DNA from: Undaria pinnatifida
Taxonomy: Eukaryota; Sar; Phaeophyceae; Laminariales; Alariaceae
Assembly: GCA_012845835.1 (NCBI GenBank)
Contig: JABAKD010000030.1
Location: 7,620,805-7,684,804, forward strand
Direction: 5' to 3'
Length of the DNA stretch: 64,000 nt
Every line of letters begins with the position of its first letter. Position 1 is the first letter of the stretch. This document shows, one piece after another, positions 21,101 through 32,014 of the stretch. The translations under genes and the position numbers were made by a program. The notes under the pieces were generated by a model, which was given only the letters and a program-made list of their open reading frames with translations, did not search any database and was not told where the DNA came from.

Positions 21101-24084
21101 GGCCCGCTTGTCCGTCACCCCTGACGACGTGCGTGACCACTATAAGCTTTTTGAAGGCTGCGTAAACGGTGTTGATTGAATAGGGCCCAGCTGTGCTCGT
21201 ATTTGTGTCACGAATCGCATTGTCGTGTTGTGCTGCGCTATAAGCTTTTTGAAGGCTGCGTAAACGGTGTTGATTGAATAGGGCCCAGCTATGGTCGTAT
21301 TCGTGTGACGAATCGCATTGTCGTGTTGTGCTGCGTCAACTGTTTGTTAATAACAGTTTTTATCTGTTGTCGGTGGAACAGTTCGGCTGATAACAAGCTT
21401 AAGATAGACTCGCGTTTTCATTGGACGATTATCCAAATATCGGCGTTTTTACGACGCTACGGGCACGATCCGCCGCCCCTGCGTCACATCGCCAAACAGG
21501 CGGAACTCTTGTGCTGTTACCATTGGACTCTCCGGTAATTTATTTCTCCGCGCTTGCCACTTACCAGCGTTTGTTCATTCTGTTACGGCAGCGCAGGGGC
21601 CTGCGGCGAACGGCCAGCTGGTGTTCTTGTGCGGCGGGGACAAACCTCTGTTCGACAGGGCAACGAAGGATCTCGACCTGATGGGAAAGGTGCGCGCACC
21701 GTCAAAATAACCGCCAGCAGAGATAAATTCGCGAATGCCAGAGCGGGGGCCGACACAAGGACAGCAGCATATTCATAGAAGTAACCTTTCGTTCTCAGCC
21801 AAGCGTAGTACCTCCGCACCTTTGCGAGGACGTTCCACCTTGCGCGCCGCGTCGTGGTCGCTGATATTGGAGGTGATCACTCCTATATCGGCGGCGACAA
21901 GGCCATGCCCTGACTCTGTGCACAGGGGGAGACACGACCCCTTGAGAATGCTATTTTGTCGTAGCGCTCGTGCTCTATGCTTTTGGCGGCTTTTAACACC
22001 TATATTGACGTGTTACCTCTAGCCCCCCGCGTGGCGGCTTTTATGCTTCTGCTTTAAAAACAACTCAGATTCGTTTTACTGACTCCTGATTCTCAAGCAA
22101 CGCCGAAGTGTGCCGTTTCCGCCCTTTCACGCGCTCGTCGATCGCTGTGGTGTTGACAGGCCAGCCACTACCTGGGGCCTGTTGGCAAGGGAACCGAGAT
22201 GAAGTTGGTGGTGAGTTCACGGAGGTTGCTTAATCCGTTTCGGCTTGTCTCCGGCACCTTTTTCATGCTCTTGTATTTTTCACGCAACACAAACCGCTTG
22301 CTTGCGCACAATGTCTTTGGAATAACCGGCCGCCTCCGTGGTAAGGGATTGTGTTCTCTACGCCTTGTATACCGATTTATCATGCAGCGACTAATCTCGC
22401 CTCTTTTCGTTTCACTGGTGTCAAAGTTGCAAGATACTAATTTTTCATGTCGGTTGCGCGTTAGCAAATCATGACACATAAGCCACCGCTGGGCTAGCAC
22501 CATTCCCTGCACCTCCTTCGCACATAGTCATTCTCGATCCTTACAGTAGTCGGTGTCCCGCCCTCTTGCTAAACGCTTCGTTACGAAAGGTGAACATGGT
22601 CATGTCTACCATGCTGGCGTCCGTGGCAGAGGGGATGTGCCTAAGCGACTCCCTCGGCCTCAACACCGAGGCCTTGATTGAGGTAAGTCTACTGCATCGA
22701 AGAGGTTTGACGTTTTCGGGAATCTCGCGCGTTCTGAGCCGGTACTAACTCGTGTACTAGTCTGCCAGTTGCCTGACTTGCCAGGGGTGTGGGGGGCGAT
22801 ACAACTCTCTGAAACTACTGGGGGGAGCTGTTGTACAGGTCTCTCAATTAGTTCATAGCGCGATACCCCGACTGTGTTGCGGGCTCTTTAGCTCCCGTGC
22901 AATGGAACGGGCCTTGACGACAGCGGCAGGCTTTTCAAGAAGGGGATATTCTGCTGCAGGTACGATGAGCTGTGCTAGCAAAGCCGCCATTGCCGAAATG
23001 CATTGCTCTGAGCCTATGGTAGTAGCTGATATACCGTCTTGTTGTCTCGAAGCCCGTCTCCATTTCGCGTTGACACGTCACGCTTTCCGCCTATGTAAAA
23101 GCATACGTCTCGTTGCCTTTGAATCTTGATTATTTTTATCGCGCAACTTTGTGATAAGGTCCGTAAACACGGACCTTCTTCGATTTAGGATAAGCTTGTC
23201 AGCTCGCTTCCGACATCACGCAACATCCCGGGTTCACAAGAAATCCTGAGCTAAGTTATTGTCATGTCGTGGACCATCGGAAACGTATCGTATTCGAGTT
23301 TGTCTCATATGGGGGTGGAACGACTCCTCCCCGCCTCGCCTCCACACCTCTCCTTCACGACACCTTTCGCAGATCCTTGGGCAGGGCGCGATGGCCAGCC
23401 CCATGATCGCTCTCAAGGGTCCCCTGATGAACAAGAAAGACTACTCGTCGAACTTCCCCCTCAAGCACGCCCAAAAGGACATGCGCTTTGCCCTGGGTCT
23501 TGGTGACAAGGTACAGTGCCGTTGAGGCGTGATACGTATGAGACGGACGCTTCAGTTGTATATATATGTTTCACCGAGGAGACTCTTCGGTTGCTCTAAA
23601 TTGTTGCCGTGTGGGGTAGGAGGGGCCTGCTCTCTTTGTTTGCTTACTGACGGCTTCCTCAATTATTTCCCACTGTGCTGTCAGCGTCAGCGCCACAACT
23701 TCAACACCGACAGCTCCTCGGTGTTTTTTTGAAACTATGCAACTCGTTTTGTTTATGTGATGCGGGGAATTGCCGCTAGCACATGTTTAAACAAAGGACG
23801 AACGAATTTCGCTAGAAGTAGAAGAACCCACGACGACAAACGCCTAGGGAGAGAGGAAGAGAACAATGCTTGACAGCCCCCCATCTGCCTCGTGTGTTGT
23901 GCTTCAAGTGTAACGGCTGCTGCATGCCTTCCTTTTGGCTTTCGCGCTTGTTTTTTGCGTCAATCAGGCGGCGCGAGCGCTCCCAGTGGCTGCCGCAGCA
24001 AACGCCGAGTACTTGAGAGCAAAAGAACGGTACGCCGACGATGACTTCTGCGCAGTCATCGAAGCGCTCCGTTCCAACCCGTAA
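10289..24084 (+). CDS. Beta-hydroxyacid dehydrogenase (glyoxylate/succinic semialdehyde reductase or 3-hydroxyisobutyrate dehydrogenase type)
   Basis: Nine exons join in frame to 339 residues: 10289-10457, 19163-19302, 20017-20160, 21020-21094, 21597-21689, 22160-22210, 22590-22682, 23373-23510, 23968-24084. All introns are GT-AG. The family reduces aldehydes or oxidises hydroxyacids with NAD(P)H. The Rossmann motif GFIGLGIMG is at 54-62, the substrate loop APVSGS at 170-175, and the catalytic Lys at 222 in MKLVVN with the usual Asn four residues on. The C-terminal helical domain (SPMIALKGP, PLKHAQKDMRFALGL) is complete. The overall pattern is closest to plant GLYR and GHB dehydrogenase. Residues 1-46 are Ala/Ser/Arg-rich with almost no acidic residues, and contain TSAFI near a hydrophobic start, suggesting an organelle presequence (mitochondrion or plastid). 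An ATG at 10292 is an alternative start. Intron 1 is 8.7 kb. The normally DxST-like loop after strand 5 reads DCATL. Exact substrate is uncertain. Confidence 0.95.
10826..11299 (+). CDS. Intronic open frame, 157 codons, unrecognised
   Basis: It lies in intron 1 of the dehydrogenase on the same strand. The first 60 residues look coding: amphipathic and charged, with a helix-prone Ala/Arg/Glu run (ETERRKAAERRAKAAAAL). The middle 45 codons are Gly/Arg/Glu generated by a G-rich purine tract (11036-11135). It may be a relic of a mobile element gene or a cassette exon. No family is recognised. Confidence 0.25.
   Translation: MDHLKEDISVFGMKFEGWRKAAQKAGRWFRRVEEGAELFMRNWHETERRKAAERRAKAAAALSTVGISKRPGGVGRRGGGEGTGGGGEGGEGEREEGGRGGRGSVMPKRLKSGFGYHRIESCGLSNGHHKIAQDRPDFFAMLRSLPGAIDDGRDTLC
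11036..11135 (+). repeat. G-rich purine tract
   Basis: About 100 bases consist almost wholly of G with interspersed A, including several runs of four or more G. The plus-strand transcript could form G-quadruplexes here. It sits about 200 bp upstream of a long pyrimidine tract on the same strand. Confidence 0.8.
11341..11527 (+). repeat. Polypyrimidine tract (T/C, TTTTC-like)
   Basis: Roughly 185 bases are nearly all T and C with loose TTTTC and TTCC units. Together with the purine tract upstream it could fold back in the pre-mRNA or form a triplex. Open frames over it on either strand (Phe/Leu-rich or Lys/Glu-rich) are artefacts of the composition. Confidence 0.85.
11879..12184 (+). repeat. 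Tandem direct repeat, offset 156 bp
   Basis: Copies at 11879-12013 and 12035-12184 share long near-identical stretches including AACAATCCATTTAAATATGA and the tail ACAAGGTTCCCCTCCGGGAC. Small indels distinguish them. Related tail motifs (ACAA[A/G]GTTCCC followed by TTCG or TCCG) occur at about 16874 and 54142, suggesting a dispersed element rather than a purely local duplication. Confidence 0.85.
13185..13935. repeat. GGGTC/GACCC-rich degenerate satellite block
   Basis: Units of roughly 45 bp combine GGGTCGGGTC pentamers with a spacer resembling GTTTTGAAATCTCACGGGTC. The left part (13185-13420) and later part (13680-13890) carry GGGTC on the plus strand; stretches near 13380, 13450 and 13910 carry GACCC. 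The block could therefore fold on itself. There is no coding interpretation. Confidence 0.8.
14992..15070 (+). repeat. AACCC microsatellite
   Basis: About 13 AACCC units with a few substitutions follow an A-run. The complementary strand is GGGTT-rich. It is internal to intron 1, so it is a microsatellite and not a telomere end. Confidence 0.9.
16325..16515 (+). repeat. Dispersed repeat, copy A
   Basis: A diverged relative lies at 19467-19655 in intron 2 of the same gene. Shared anchors are an AAAGGCGGC block near the start and an ATGCCG[C/T]A[A/G]AAC block near the end. On the minus strand both begin a short frame with MSVLRH. Probably a degenerate transposable element fragment. Confidence 0.5.
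17294..18121 (+). repeat. Duplicated CAG-rich block ending in CAG/CGG array
   Basis: A module at 17294-17575 recurs at about 17782-18085: AGCACAACA start, GCAGAGGCGGGxGAT middle, GTGTCTACAGCA, GACAGCCG, and ACACCAAC before CAG runs. The second copy ends in a CAG run (18056-18111) changing to CGG (18112-18121). The module is intronic, so Ala/Gln/Ser runs in open frames are not evidence of protein. Confidence 0.85.
19467..19655 (+). repeat. Dispersed repeat, copy B
   Basis: This is the second, diverged copy of the element at 16325-16515, lying between dehydrogenase exons 2 and 3. It shares the AAAGGCGGC block and the ATGCCGTAGAAC end motif. It contributes nothing to the spliced frame. Confidence 0.45.
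21140..21335 (+). repeat. 98-bp tandem duplication in dehydrogenase intron 4
   Basis: Copies 21140-21237 and 21238-21335 abut exactly and differ at only a few positions (for example GTGCTC versus ATGGTC). The high identity implies a recent event. It lies between exons 4 and 5 and does not touch splice sites. Confidence 0.95.
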
Positions 24085-25199
24085 CCTGCTCGTAGCAGTG
24101 TGGCCAGCCGCAAACAACCATATCCTTGTTGGGGATTTTCACCACCAAACGGAGCTTGCGCGTACTGTAACGGTGTCTCGGCTCCTTTGTGTCCCAGGGT
24201 CGTGGTGGTTTTAGCTCACCCTTCTTACAGGTGGTCGGTCGACTGTTAATGTTCATGTGCGTTGGTTTTATCTCGGTATTCGCCCGCGCTGGCAATGGTC
24301 GTACGACTTAAGGCTATGCATGGAATGAGTACACCCCTGGCCAAGGCGTGGTGAGGTGTGTTCATTTGTTGCAGTCAATTAAGCGCGCATCACTCATAAT
24401 GTGGAGGAAAACCGACTTGGACAAGCCCTGATTTCGTAGCTCGTTCTGCGAAAGGTTGGTATATACTGTCGGCATGGTTCGAGCAGCGCGAATTGCGCGC
24501 GCCGCTCACACAGGCATATCTCAAACTTTTATCACACGCCAATGCGTATGTAGACTGCCACCTGCGTGAGCATCCATGGCATTCTGGCTGTTGTAAACTT
24601 GGGCTCTCGCATCCCCTAGCTTGTTCTTGACAGCACTAGCAAACGAGAGAGTGACGGCCAAAAGCTAGAATCAGCAGGACCGCGAGCACACGTTTCCTCC
24701 TGTACACAGAAGGGCATGTTTCTCCGGAGTTCACTCGTTACTGCTCCCATTTCCCCACCTGCCAAGCCTCAATCGGGTACCCCGCTCAGGTCTACTGTGC
24801 TACACAGAGAACCACCGTATCATCCTCCCGAGCTGGTTGGCTAGGGAAAGGACAGTTAAGCGATACTCTTGAGACGGTAAATTCAAGGCATAACAGTATC
24901 TACGCCAAGACTGAGGAATGAAAACCTGGTCCAATGCTGATGTTTCCGACAAGGAACGCCTTCATCTGCGCGCACAGGATTTCACATGCGCCGCCGAGTT
25001 AACGTATTGAGATGCTTCCAATTTCTTGGACGCCCGCTCGCAAGGCCAACCAAGATTGAGTAGAGAAAACCCGGCCCAGTTCCCAGCGTGCAAGAAGACA
25101 ACCGTGAAACATCATAGCCTCAAAAATCAACAAACGCTTGAGTGAGCAGGTCCGCATGCAATCACCAGCACGTCAAAATCAACCCCTCCACAAACCTCC
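24085..25199. other. Intergenic, 3' flank of dehydrogenase
   Basis: I see no gene here. The only notable item is a copy of the short dispersed repeat at about 24296-24340 (CGTACGACTTAAGGCTATGCATG then GAATGAGTACACCC). No clear AATAAA signal stands out near the stop codon. Confidence 0.5.
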
Positions 25200-25410
25200 C
25201 GGACGGTCAGACGTAGTCATTGTGACTTCCGACGTCCGCTGGCTACGGGCCTTAGGGCACTAGAGGGCGTTCCGTAGAGTACAGAAAGCCGAGCTTGCTA
25301 GTTGGGGAAGAGCAAGCTCGGCTTTCTGTACTCTACGGAACGCCCTCTAGTGCCCTAAGGCCCGTGGCCAGCGGACGTCGGAAGTCACAATGACTACGTC
25401 TGACCGTCCG
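25200..25410. repeat. Near-perfect long hairpin, 100-bp arms and 11-nt loop
   Basis: Arm 25200-25299 is the reverse complement of arm 25311-25410 along its whole length without indels; the loop is 25300-25310. I find one mismatch (T in the left arm where complementarity needs C), which would be a G-U wobble in plus-strand RNA. Flanking sequence is not repeated. It could be a fold-back transposon remnant, a young inverted duplication, or a small-RNA precursor. If transcribed from either strand it would form a long duplex. Confidence 0.97.
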
Positions 25411-28308
25411 TCTCCCACCAAGCGCTTCAGACATGATGGCGATGATCATCAACCGTGCTCCCGGAACGCCCAGACTGAGCTAGTTGTACTGGTGGCTACC
25501 TTACGCTGGAAGCTTAGCCTCTCTGTGTCCGTGGAAGAAATGTAAGGTCCAACGCCCGACAGCTGATCAAAGGACCGCGAAACTTGGCAAGTATTGCCGA
25601 TTTTTTCATCTTCTGGTGCTCTCTACTGGTGTGCTCCTTGCGACATAGAGCGACCGCTTGCACATTTTACAACTCTGGAAGCTACAATACAACGTTTCTA
25701 CAGTACATTCTGGACTACTACACGATATATTAATAGCTGCGTAAACGAGAAAATGCTGCTACTTGCCGACTACGGAACAGTAATTACAGCCGTAGATGCG
25801 CCGCATAAGACCAACTCACGGATAAACTGCGCAGTGTTGTCTGTTGTACTTACGAGCCAGTTATGCCTATACCTCTCTGATTCGATAGCAATTCGTGCTA
25901 CTCAGCAATGACTAGATACGCCGCATAGCGCGCTTACCTGTTATAGACGAATTTGTCAACGGTTAACGATTTGATAGGCCACTGGATACTCCTTCTATTG
26001 GCTATTGCACAGCAGCAGAGTTTATATCGTCAACACGACCCCCCTTGATGGAGGCAACAGAAAACTTATGCCATCCTTCGAAGACAGTTCAATCAATTTG
26101 ATATTTTATTAATAGCGCTTGGCACGTCTTAAAACAGACTATCACAACCTCTGCTGTCGTATATTCTCGGCAGACCTAGTGCCAACTCTCGTTATTTCTT
26201 GTATTTTCTGTGCTCATCTATTGTTTGTGTGGACTCCGGTATCGTGATGTTGTAAATCGCACGGATCCAACTACATATTTACCACAGACAGATTACGCAT
26301 ATACAAAACTGGATAATGATGCTGTCGTTAACGTTGATGGTGTTGAAGTTAGTTTTGGTGTTGATGTTAGTCTTTCTTGGGTTAATCTGATCTTCTTGTG
26401 GATGCCTCGTCTGGACGCGTTTCGGCCCCGTTTCTCGGCGTGTTTTTGGGAAGGATGGGTGGTAAAATAAGCGAAAAGCGTTGTCGCGCAAGTGCGCAGA
26501 GAAAATAAACCAAACAGCGGCGGCACATCAGAAGGGGTTGTGGCCTCCTCATCGGGCTCACAAGAGCTCTTGTTCGCGTCGCCAAGGCAAGAAAACGAGT
26601 GGCCGCCGCGGTTATGGGCTTGCATAGGCGAGGGGAGGCTGGAACAGAAGAATCGGGGCGCCGGTCTCGCGTCTCACTGCTACGCGGTCGTCGAGGCATG
26701 AGCGTCGCAGAAACGTCGCCCGATTGCAGGCGTTTGAGCTTTTTGTGGTGATGTTGAGATATCTCTACAACTTACTACGTGGTTTCCGCCGCAAGTAGTT
26801 TGGAGTCACCAAAAAAGCGCCGCGGGGCAAAGTGGCTCCTGCGCGCGGAGCGAGGGGCTTCCGCGAAGCAGAGGCAACGGGTCCCTTGGTCTCGATCAAA
26901 TCGGAAGAGCTGGCGTCGCAGGACGAACGTAACGGATACGACGCCTACATCAGGTCTAGTCGTACGCACTTGCATGCGTGGGACCGACCAGTTGCAGTAA
27001 AAGCGGGTTTCCAGAAAATGCAAACACCGATGGTACGGAGGTCACGCCATGAGTTGGAACCCGTGAATTACTTGAAGAATCTAGCCACCCCGATCTTTGT
27101 GTCTTTTCCCTACAAACCTAAAGCCAGAAAACATACGTTGTAGGAGAAAAACTGAGGGTATGAGGAGACTGTTGTCCGCGTCGTCCCAAGCGGCTCGGTC
27201 CTTGGGACGGACTGCCGCCGCTCTAGCCGTGGAGTGGACTTCGCGGAGTCCCCGTGTCGCAAAATTTCCAATACGAAGCAGCACAAATACGACAACATTC
27301 TTCGGAGCAGGAAAGTGCACAGACCCAAGCAACTTTGGGAGCTACGTGTTGAGGAATTAGTGGGGTATTAGTCCGTTTGACCACTTGCAAAAGGTTAACC
27401 AATAGCTTACCCAAACTAAGCCTTATAACCCTCTCCCCCCTCTAAAACGGCGGGATACCAGATCGGCCGGATATACGGGCGGACCTGCCAATATCCGAAC
27501 GGTTTTATTTCCTGGGTATACCGGGGAGAGTATTTTTCAAGTTCAACATGGAGAAAGTCTGAAAAAAATTGTATTGTGGATGGTGGGTTAGGCCCGCGGT
27601 TCATGCGAGGGAACGCCGAACCGAGCGCAAAAGAGAGGCTCGAGGTTCCGGCGCCGGCCTCCCGCACTTCAAGCTAACCGTCACCGTATGGTCGGAATCA
27701 GGGGAGCGGGGGGTACACCAGCGAGGCGAGGGGCGACGCCCTCGCGAAGAGTCAGTGTGGCACGACGGCGCAAATCCCAGGGTGCATTGCGCCAACGGAA
27801 GTATCGCTTGGGGTAAAAGCTCCTCGTGCGGCAGTGGTGCCATTAAAAAAATTGTCAGTAAACGCAGGAACGCGCGTGGGCAAGAGCGGAGTTTGGGTGC
27901 AGTCGGGGCTTAAACCGAGTGGCGGCTAGTTCATGATTCTAAAGTATGTGTTAGAGGCAAATTGCCAGTTGTGCAGCGTTTTTAAGCGGCGTCCAGCAGT
28001 GAAAGAGCACGAGGGATCGTCGCGGTACCAAGAGGTGCTGTATCAGAAAGCCGAGGAAGGTTTCCGGTACCAATGGGCAGCGTTCGGGGTGTAGGGCAGC
28101 TGTCGAGGCTGATCGGCGCTGTGCGCTTGACGAGCGTGGGACACGAGCATCTTGTGAAATATATTGTTTTCCCGCTGGCAATACTGGTGGTGGACGCGCC
28201 AGGGGTGCCGTACCACCGTCGGGGCGTCAGTTACCAAAGCGGAAGGTGTCAGGTTGACGCGCATTAGGATTATTATTATACGACAGGCCGAGACGCTTGG
28301 CAGGGGCG
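25411..28308. other. Intergenic, no supported gene
   Basis: Several open frames of 70 to 115 codons occur, such as 26832-27143 plus, but none has a recognised domain or paired splice sites. Those between 26500 and 28260 overlap GC-rich sequence with frames on both strands, typical of shadow reading. Part may be the downstream end of the gag-like element. Confidence 0.4.
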
Positions 28309-28770
28309 CTACTCGATGAAGAGAGCGAGGGCGGGACTGGTTGGCGTACAGTTATGGCAGAGGTATTGATGATATCTTCGTCGCCACCGTTTGACCCTTC
28401 CTGTGGGTACCCGAGATGCGCGTCTTGCGACTTGTGGCTGGAGTTTATGTGTGGTCTTGGCCCTGCTCCCAAACTGATCGATGGCGGCGGCCCTTGCGGG
28501 AGCTGTTCCAGACCCCCCCGTTGTGTGGCCGCGGCGGTAGCGCAGCATGCGTTCCTGCCAGCGACGGTACGCGTCGCGGTTGTTTCCAAGCTGACCAAAC
28601 TCCGGGTTCATGCACCCGCTAGCATTTGTAAAAGGGTGATTGCACTGCTTAAAATAATGCGACGTCTCATGGCAATTTGGGCAGTGTCCTTGACTTTCAA
28701 CAAGGGCTGTCGCGTGGGCTGTTGGTGAAACGAAACCACTCCACAGAGGAGCGTCATCGGTCGAGAAACT
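28309..28770 (-). pseudogene. Retroelement gag-like frame with zinc knuckle
   Basis: The frame is open for about 154 codons from after a TAG near 28770 to the stop at 28309. It contains a zinc-knuckle-like CPNCHETSHYFKQC, spaced C-x2-C-x4-H-x4-C, followed by a basic stretch (RRWQERMLRYRRG). That spacing is the hallmark of retroviral-type gag nucleocapsid domains and of some cellular RNA-binding proteins. Neighbouring minus-strand coding relics upstream (to 31790 and beyond) support a decayed retroelement. No protease, RT or integrase is visible. Confidence 0.6.
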
Positions 28771-29449
28771 ACCGCTAACAGTGCAAACTTCGTCACAATG
28801 GGCAAGAGGCTAGTGTGGGTACGACGTGGAAGAGACGCAGGGGTACGAGGAATCCTGTGTACATTCATGATAGCAGGGTTGCGTTGAACACCCGTCACCC
28901 AAGCAAAAGCCTGCGATGGCGCGCGCACTTGCCCGCGGCCTAGGACGGCAGACGAAGGCTCCGACGGGGTGAAAACACGAGCCCCCGATGCCGTAACAAG
29001 CAGTGAAAATACTTTTTCGCCACTTGAGGCAGGTGTCTTATTGTTTTCGAGGGTGCCCAAGGCTAATCACATAGCATTGGTCAACTGCAAGGGAAAAGGA
29101 CAAGTTACCAGCTCACCAAGGTACAGGCTAGGCATGAGCTGCGAGAACTTCTCGTCTACACTAGAAAGTTATCTCTAGTACCAACCCCAAATCCGGCGCC
29201 AACACGCGCTCGCTGCCTTTCACCCCCGAAACTACCACCCGGAAAGGACGATAATAAGCCCTCTAAGGGGTACCGTATGGGACACCAACCGTCTGTAACT
29301 CATCAATAGCAAACGCCGTGTCTCCGCGGTCAAATTTTCGGCTCAATACTTGGAGAAGAAGGTCGAAAGTTGCCGGCCCTGAATCTCCTCGGCCAAGAAC
29401 GCGTGATATCTGGCAAAACATGTCGTCAATGACGACGGTGGTGAGGGTG

Positions 29450-31790
29450 GGGGCTGACTATTTGTCAGGGGCGATAGTACGCCCGAACGCTTGGCCAAGG
29501 GGGCGTTCCCCCTCGGGAACCCAAACCACGGTTTCAGGCCAGCTTAGCTGCAACGCGTATCGCAAACCATCAGGATGTTGGCTTGTGCTTGATTGACCGA
29601 GCGCACAAGTTGGTGGGAAGCGAATACCTGGGTGGGTTTCATGGGGGGGGTGTATGTGATGCGCTCTACCTTGCGCGTATCGATATTTACGTGGACGGAT
29701 TTAACATGGCCTATATGGTGGGCTTCGATCTAGGCGACGGCCGCGTCTACAGCGGCCTGCCGATCGCGGGAGAGGGCGGAAGATAACGGCTGCGGGCGGA
29801 TATCATAAATTGTTATTTGCTGTGATCTATCCGCGGAAGAGGCTACATCGACCAGGGCGGAAGTTGCCTCTTATAAGGCTGCACCACGTTTACGTCTGGG
29901 GGGGTGCACACCAATGCCCTCCCCCTCGGTAACGTCGGAGGGTGGGCCCGAAGTGGAGCTGTCAGCATGTATACCCGAATGTTGGCGGCCCAAATTGCCT
30001 CCAGAGTACCTTCAGTTCCCCTCTCCCTTGCCGCGGTGCGTCATGCCCGTGCAATGCCCGTTGCCACCACCACCGCTGCTATGGTCGGAGTCACCGCGAT
30101 TGTTACTCCCGGAACCACCCCGGCGACGGTCGCGGTTCTCGCCACCTTTGCGGCGGTCTCAGCCGTCGCCGTCGCCGCCGCCGCCGCCGCCGCGAGAGTG
30201 GCCGTGAACCCTTCCGGCGCTTAGCTGTGCGTTATAAACTTCCGGGGTCGGCCAGAGCACGGCGACCGTCGCGACCGCGTGGGTGCGCCAAAGCGAGTCG
30301 CAGAGAGTGTTCACGGCCACCGTGATCTTCTACGGCAGGTACGACGCGAAACCAGTCCGCTTCGTCGCAAGGCGGACCGACAAAAGAAGCTCACGCAGGT
30401 GACGGAGCACGGTGGTTGCCGCGTCCACAATTTCTGCCGCCTAGTGCGCCGCAAACAGCCCGTGAGGCCCCGCTGCAATGCACTCCACGCTGCCATGCAT
30501 GAAGTCGCTTTTGGGTATGACGTACCCATGCGATCCGTTTTCCACAACGGAAGCAACAGTGTTGCCCCCCACGGCCGATGCGGTAGGATCGCCCAAAAAG
30601 GGCTGGGTCCCCGCGACCCCGGCGACGAGGTGGGCCCTGGTCTAGGGGGCTCAAGATGCAGCGGGGAGAGCGCCCAAGAATTTCATATCCTCTGCGCCCG
30701 CATCACCGAAGTGGGCTCCAACGCCCGTAGCAGCCCCCCCCGAGCGGTAGGAGCGCCTGCTAAATAGGGGGCTTTCGAGCCCGTAGGGGAGGAGGGGAGG
30801 TACCGCGGCAACAGCGGCAGGGTAAGTCCAAGCAGCAGGGCAAGTCCCAGCGGCAGAGTAAGTCTCAGCGGCCATAGATGGAGTCATGACGCTGCCGCGG
30901 CAAAAGCGACAGGAGCTCCCGAAAAATAAGGGCCTCCGCAGCCGTAGGGGCAGAAGCACGCCCGTCCCGGCGGCGCTTGTGGCCCGCCTTATCGAGGTCT
31001 TGCTCCGCACGTAAAATAATCACCGGTCGCCATCTGGGTCGCCAAGGCCGTAGCCGCCACCTCGGCTACCCTAGCGCGTTCCCTCGCCTCCCCACCACTG
31101 AGAAACTGGGTGCTGTTTTTCCCCGTTGCCCTGCTGACGCGCGGGAGGAGTTTGCCTTCTCATGGGCAGCTTGCGCGAAGGCCAACGCCTCCGTCTTCGC
31201 CCGGGTCTCCTTTTCCCGCCTGATGGAGGCCTCCTGGACAGCACCCGAAATCGCCGTAGTTTTGAGGGGCTCCAACCCGTTGGGGAGGTCCAGGCAGTTG
31301 CGCGCTTCGGTGGGCATCGCGACCCAGATGTCCTCACTCGGGATACCCGGAGGCAGGGTCGGGGGGAAGGGAGTTTAGGCCGGGGGATCGACACCTCAAC
31401 GTGGTCCCCGCAATCCGGGCCAGAGGACTGCTTCTCCTCGAGTTGCAAAGAGCCAGACGCCTGGGGGAAGTCGGCCGTTGGAGACGTGTCAAAGTCCACC
31501 TATTCGCGACAGGGAGACGCGTCTCCGGCCACCGCTTTGCGAGGAGAAGGCGCGTCGTCGACCACTTCTCCGCGAAGGGAAGGCTCGTCGTTCTCGTCAT
31601 CGCCCGATTGTTGGTGTCGGCGGCCGTTCCTGTCCCTACCCTGAGAATCCTCCGACCCGGAAGACATCGAGATTGAAAAGGCGCGTTGTTGTCTAGGCGC
31701 GAGAGCATAAAGCACGGAGGGAAGGGGAGGGACAGGGGAGCGCGCCAATGAGCGGGCCTCAGACGTAGCAATATCGCGAGACTCCGTCAT
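29450..31790 (-). pseudogene. Decayed retroelement ORF, gag-like, with stops and frameshifts
   Basis: Minus-strand coding-like segments appear in order but in changing frames. A Ser/Asp/Glu-rich start is at 31790 (SSGSEDSQGRDRNGRR), with an in-frame TAG at about 31500. An Ala/Glu/Lys helix follows at 31317-31100 (EKETRAKTEALAFAQAAHEK). A Gly/Asp/Arg-rich box lies at about 30220-30030 (RDRRRGGSGSNNRGDSDHSS), and other segments at 29700 (VNIDTRKVERITYTPP) and 29570-29450 (LSWPETVVWVPEGE). The order resembles gag with RG-rich and zinc-knuckle ends. It is not functional as it stands. Confidence 0.45.
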
Positions 31791-32014
31791 AAAAGTAGCC
31801 GTAAACTTATAGCAGTAGTACTATGGGTACCGGTCGCATGGGCCTCTGCGCTCGCAGCCGCAGCGGCACAGCACGCATCAGGGAAGACAGCGTCAGTCCC
31901 CGCCGTAGCAACAGTACGAAGCTTAGTCTCCAGGGTGACGGTACTCGTAGTAGGAGCAAAAGCGCTGTGGGGTGCTGGCGCAAAAGTTTCTGAGCTCCGG
32001 CAGCGGCAGAAGGC

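Noticed and set aside
29904-30325. Plus-strand Ala/Pro/Arg-rich open frames
   Set aside because: The minus strand reads as an RG-rich box of a gag-like relic consistent with its neighbours, so the plus frames are shadows.
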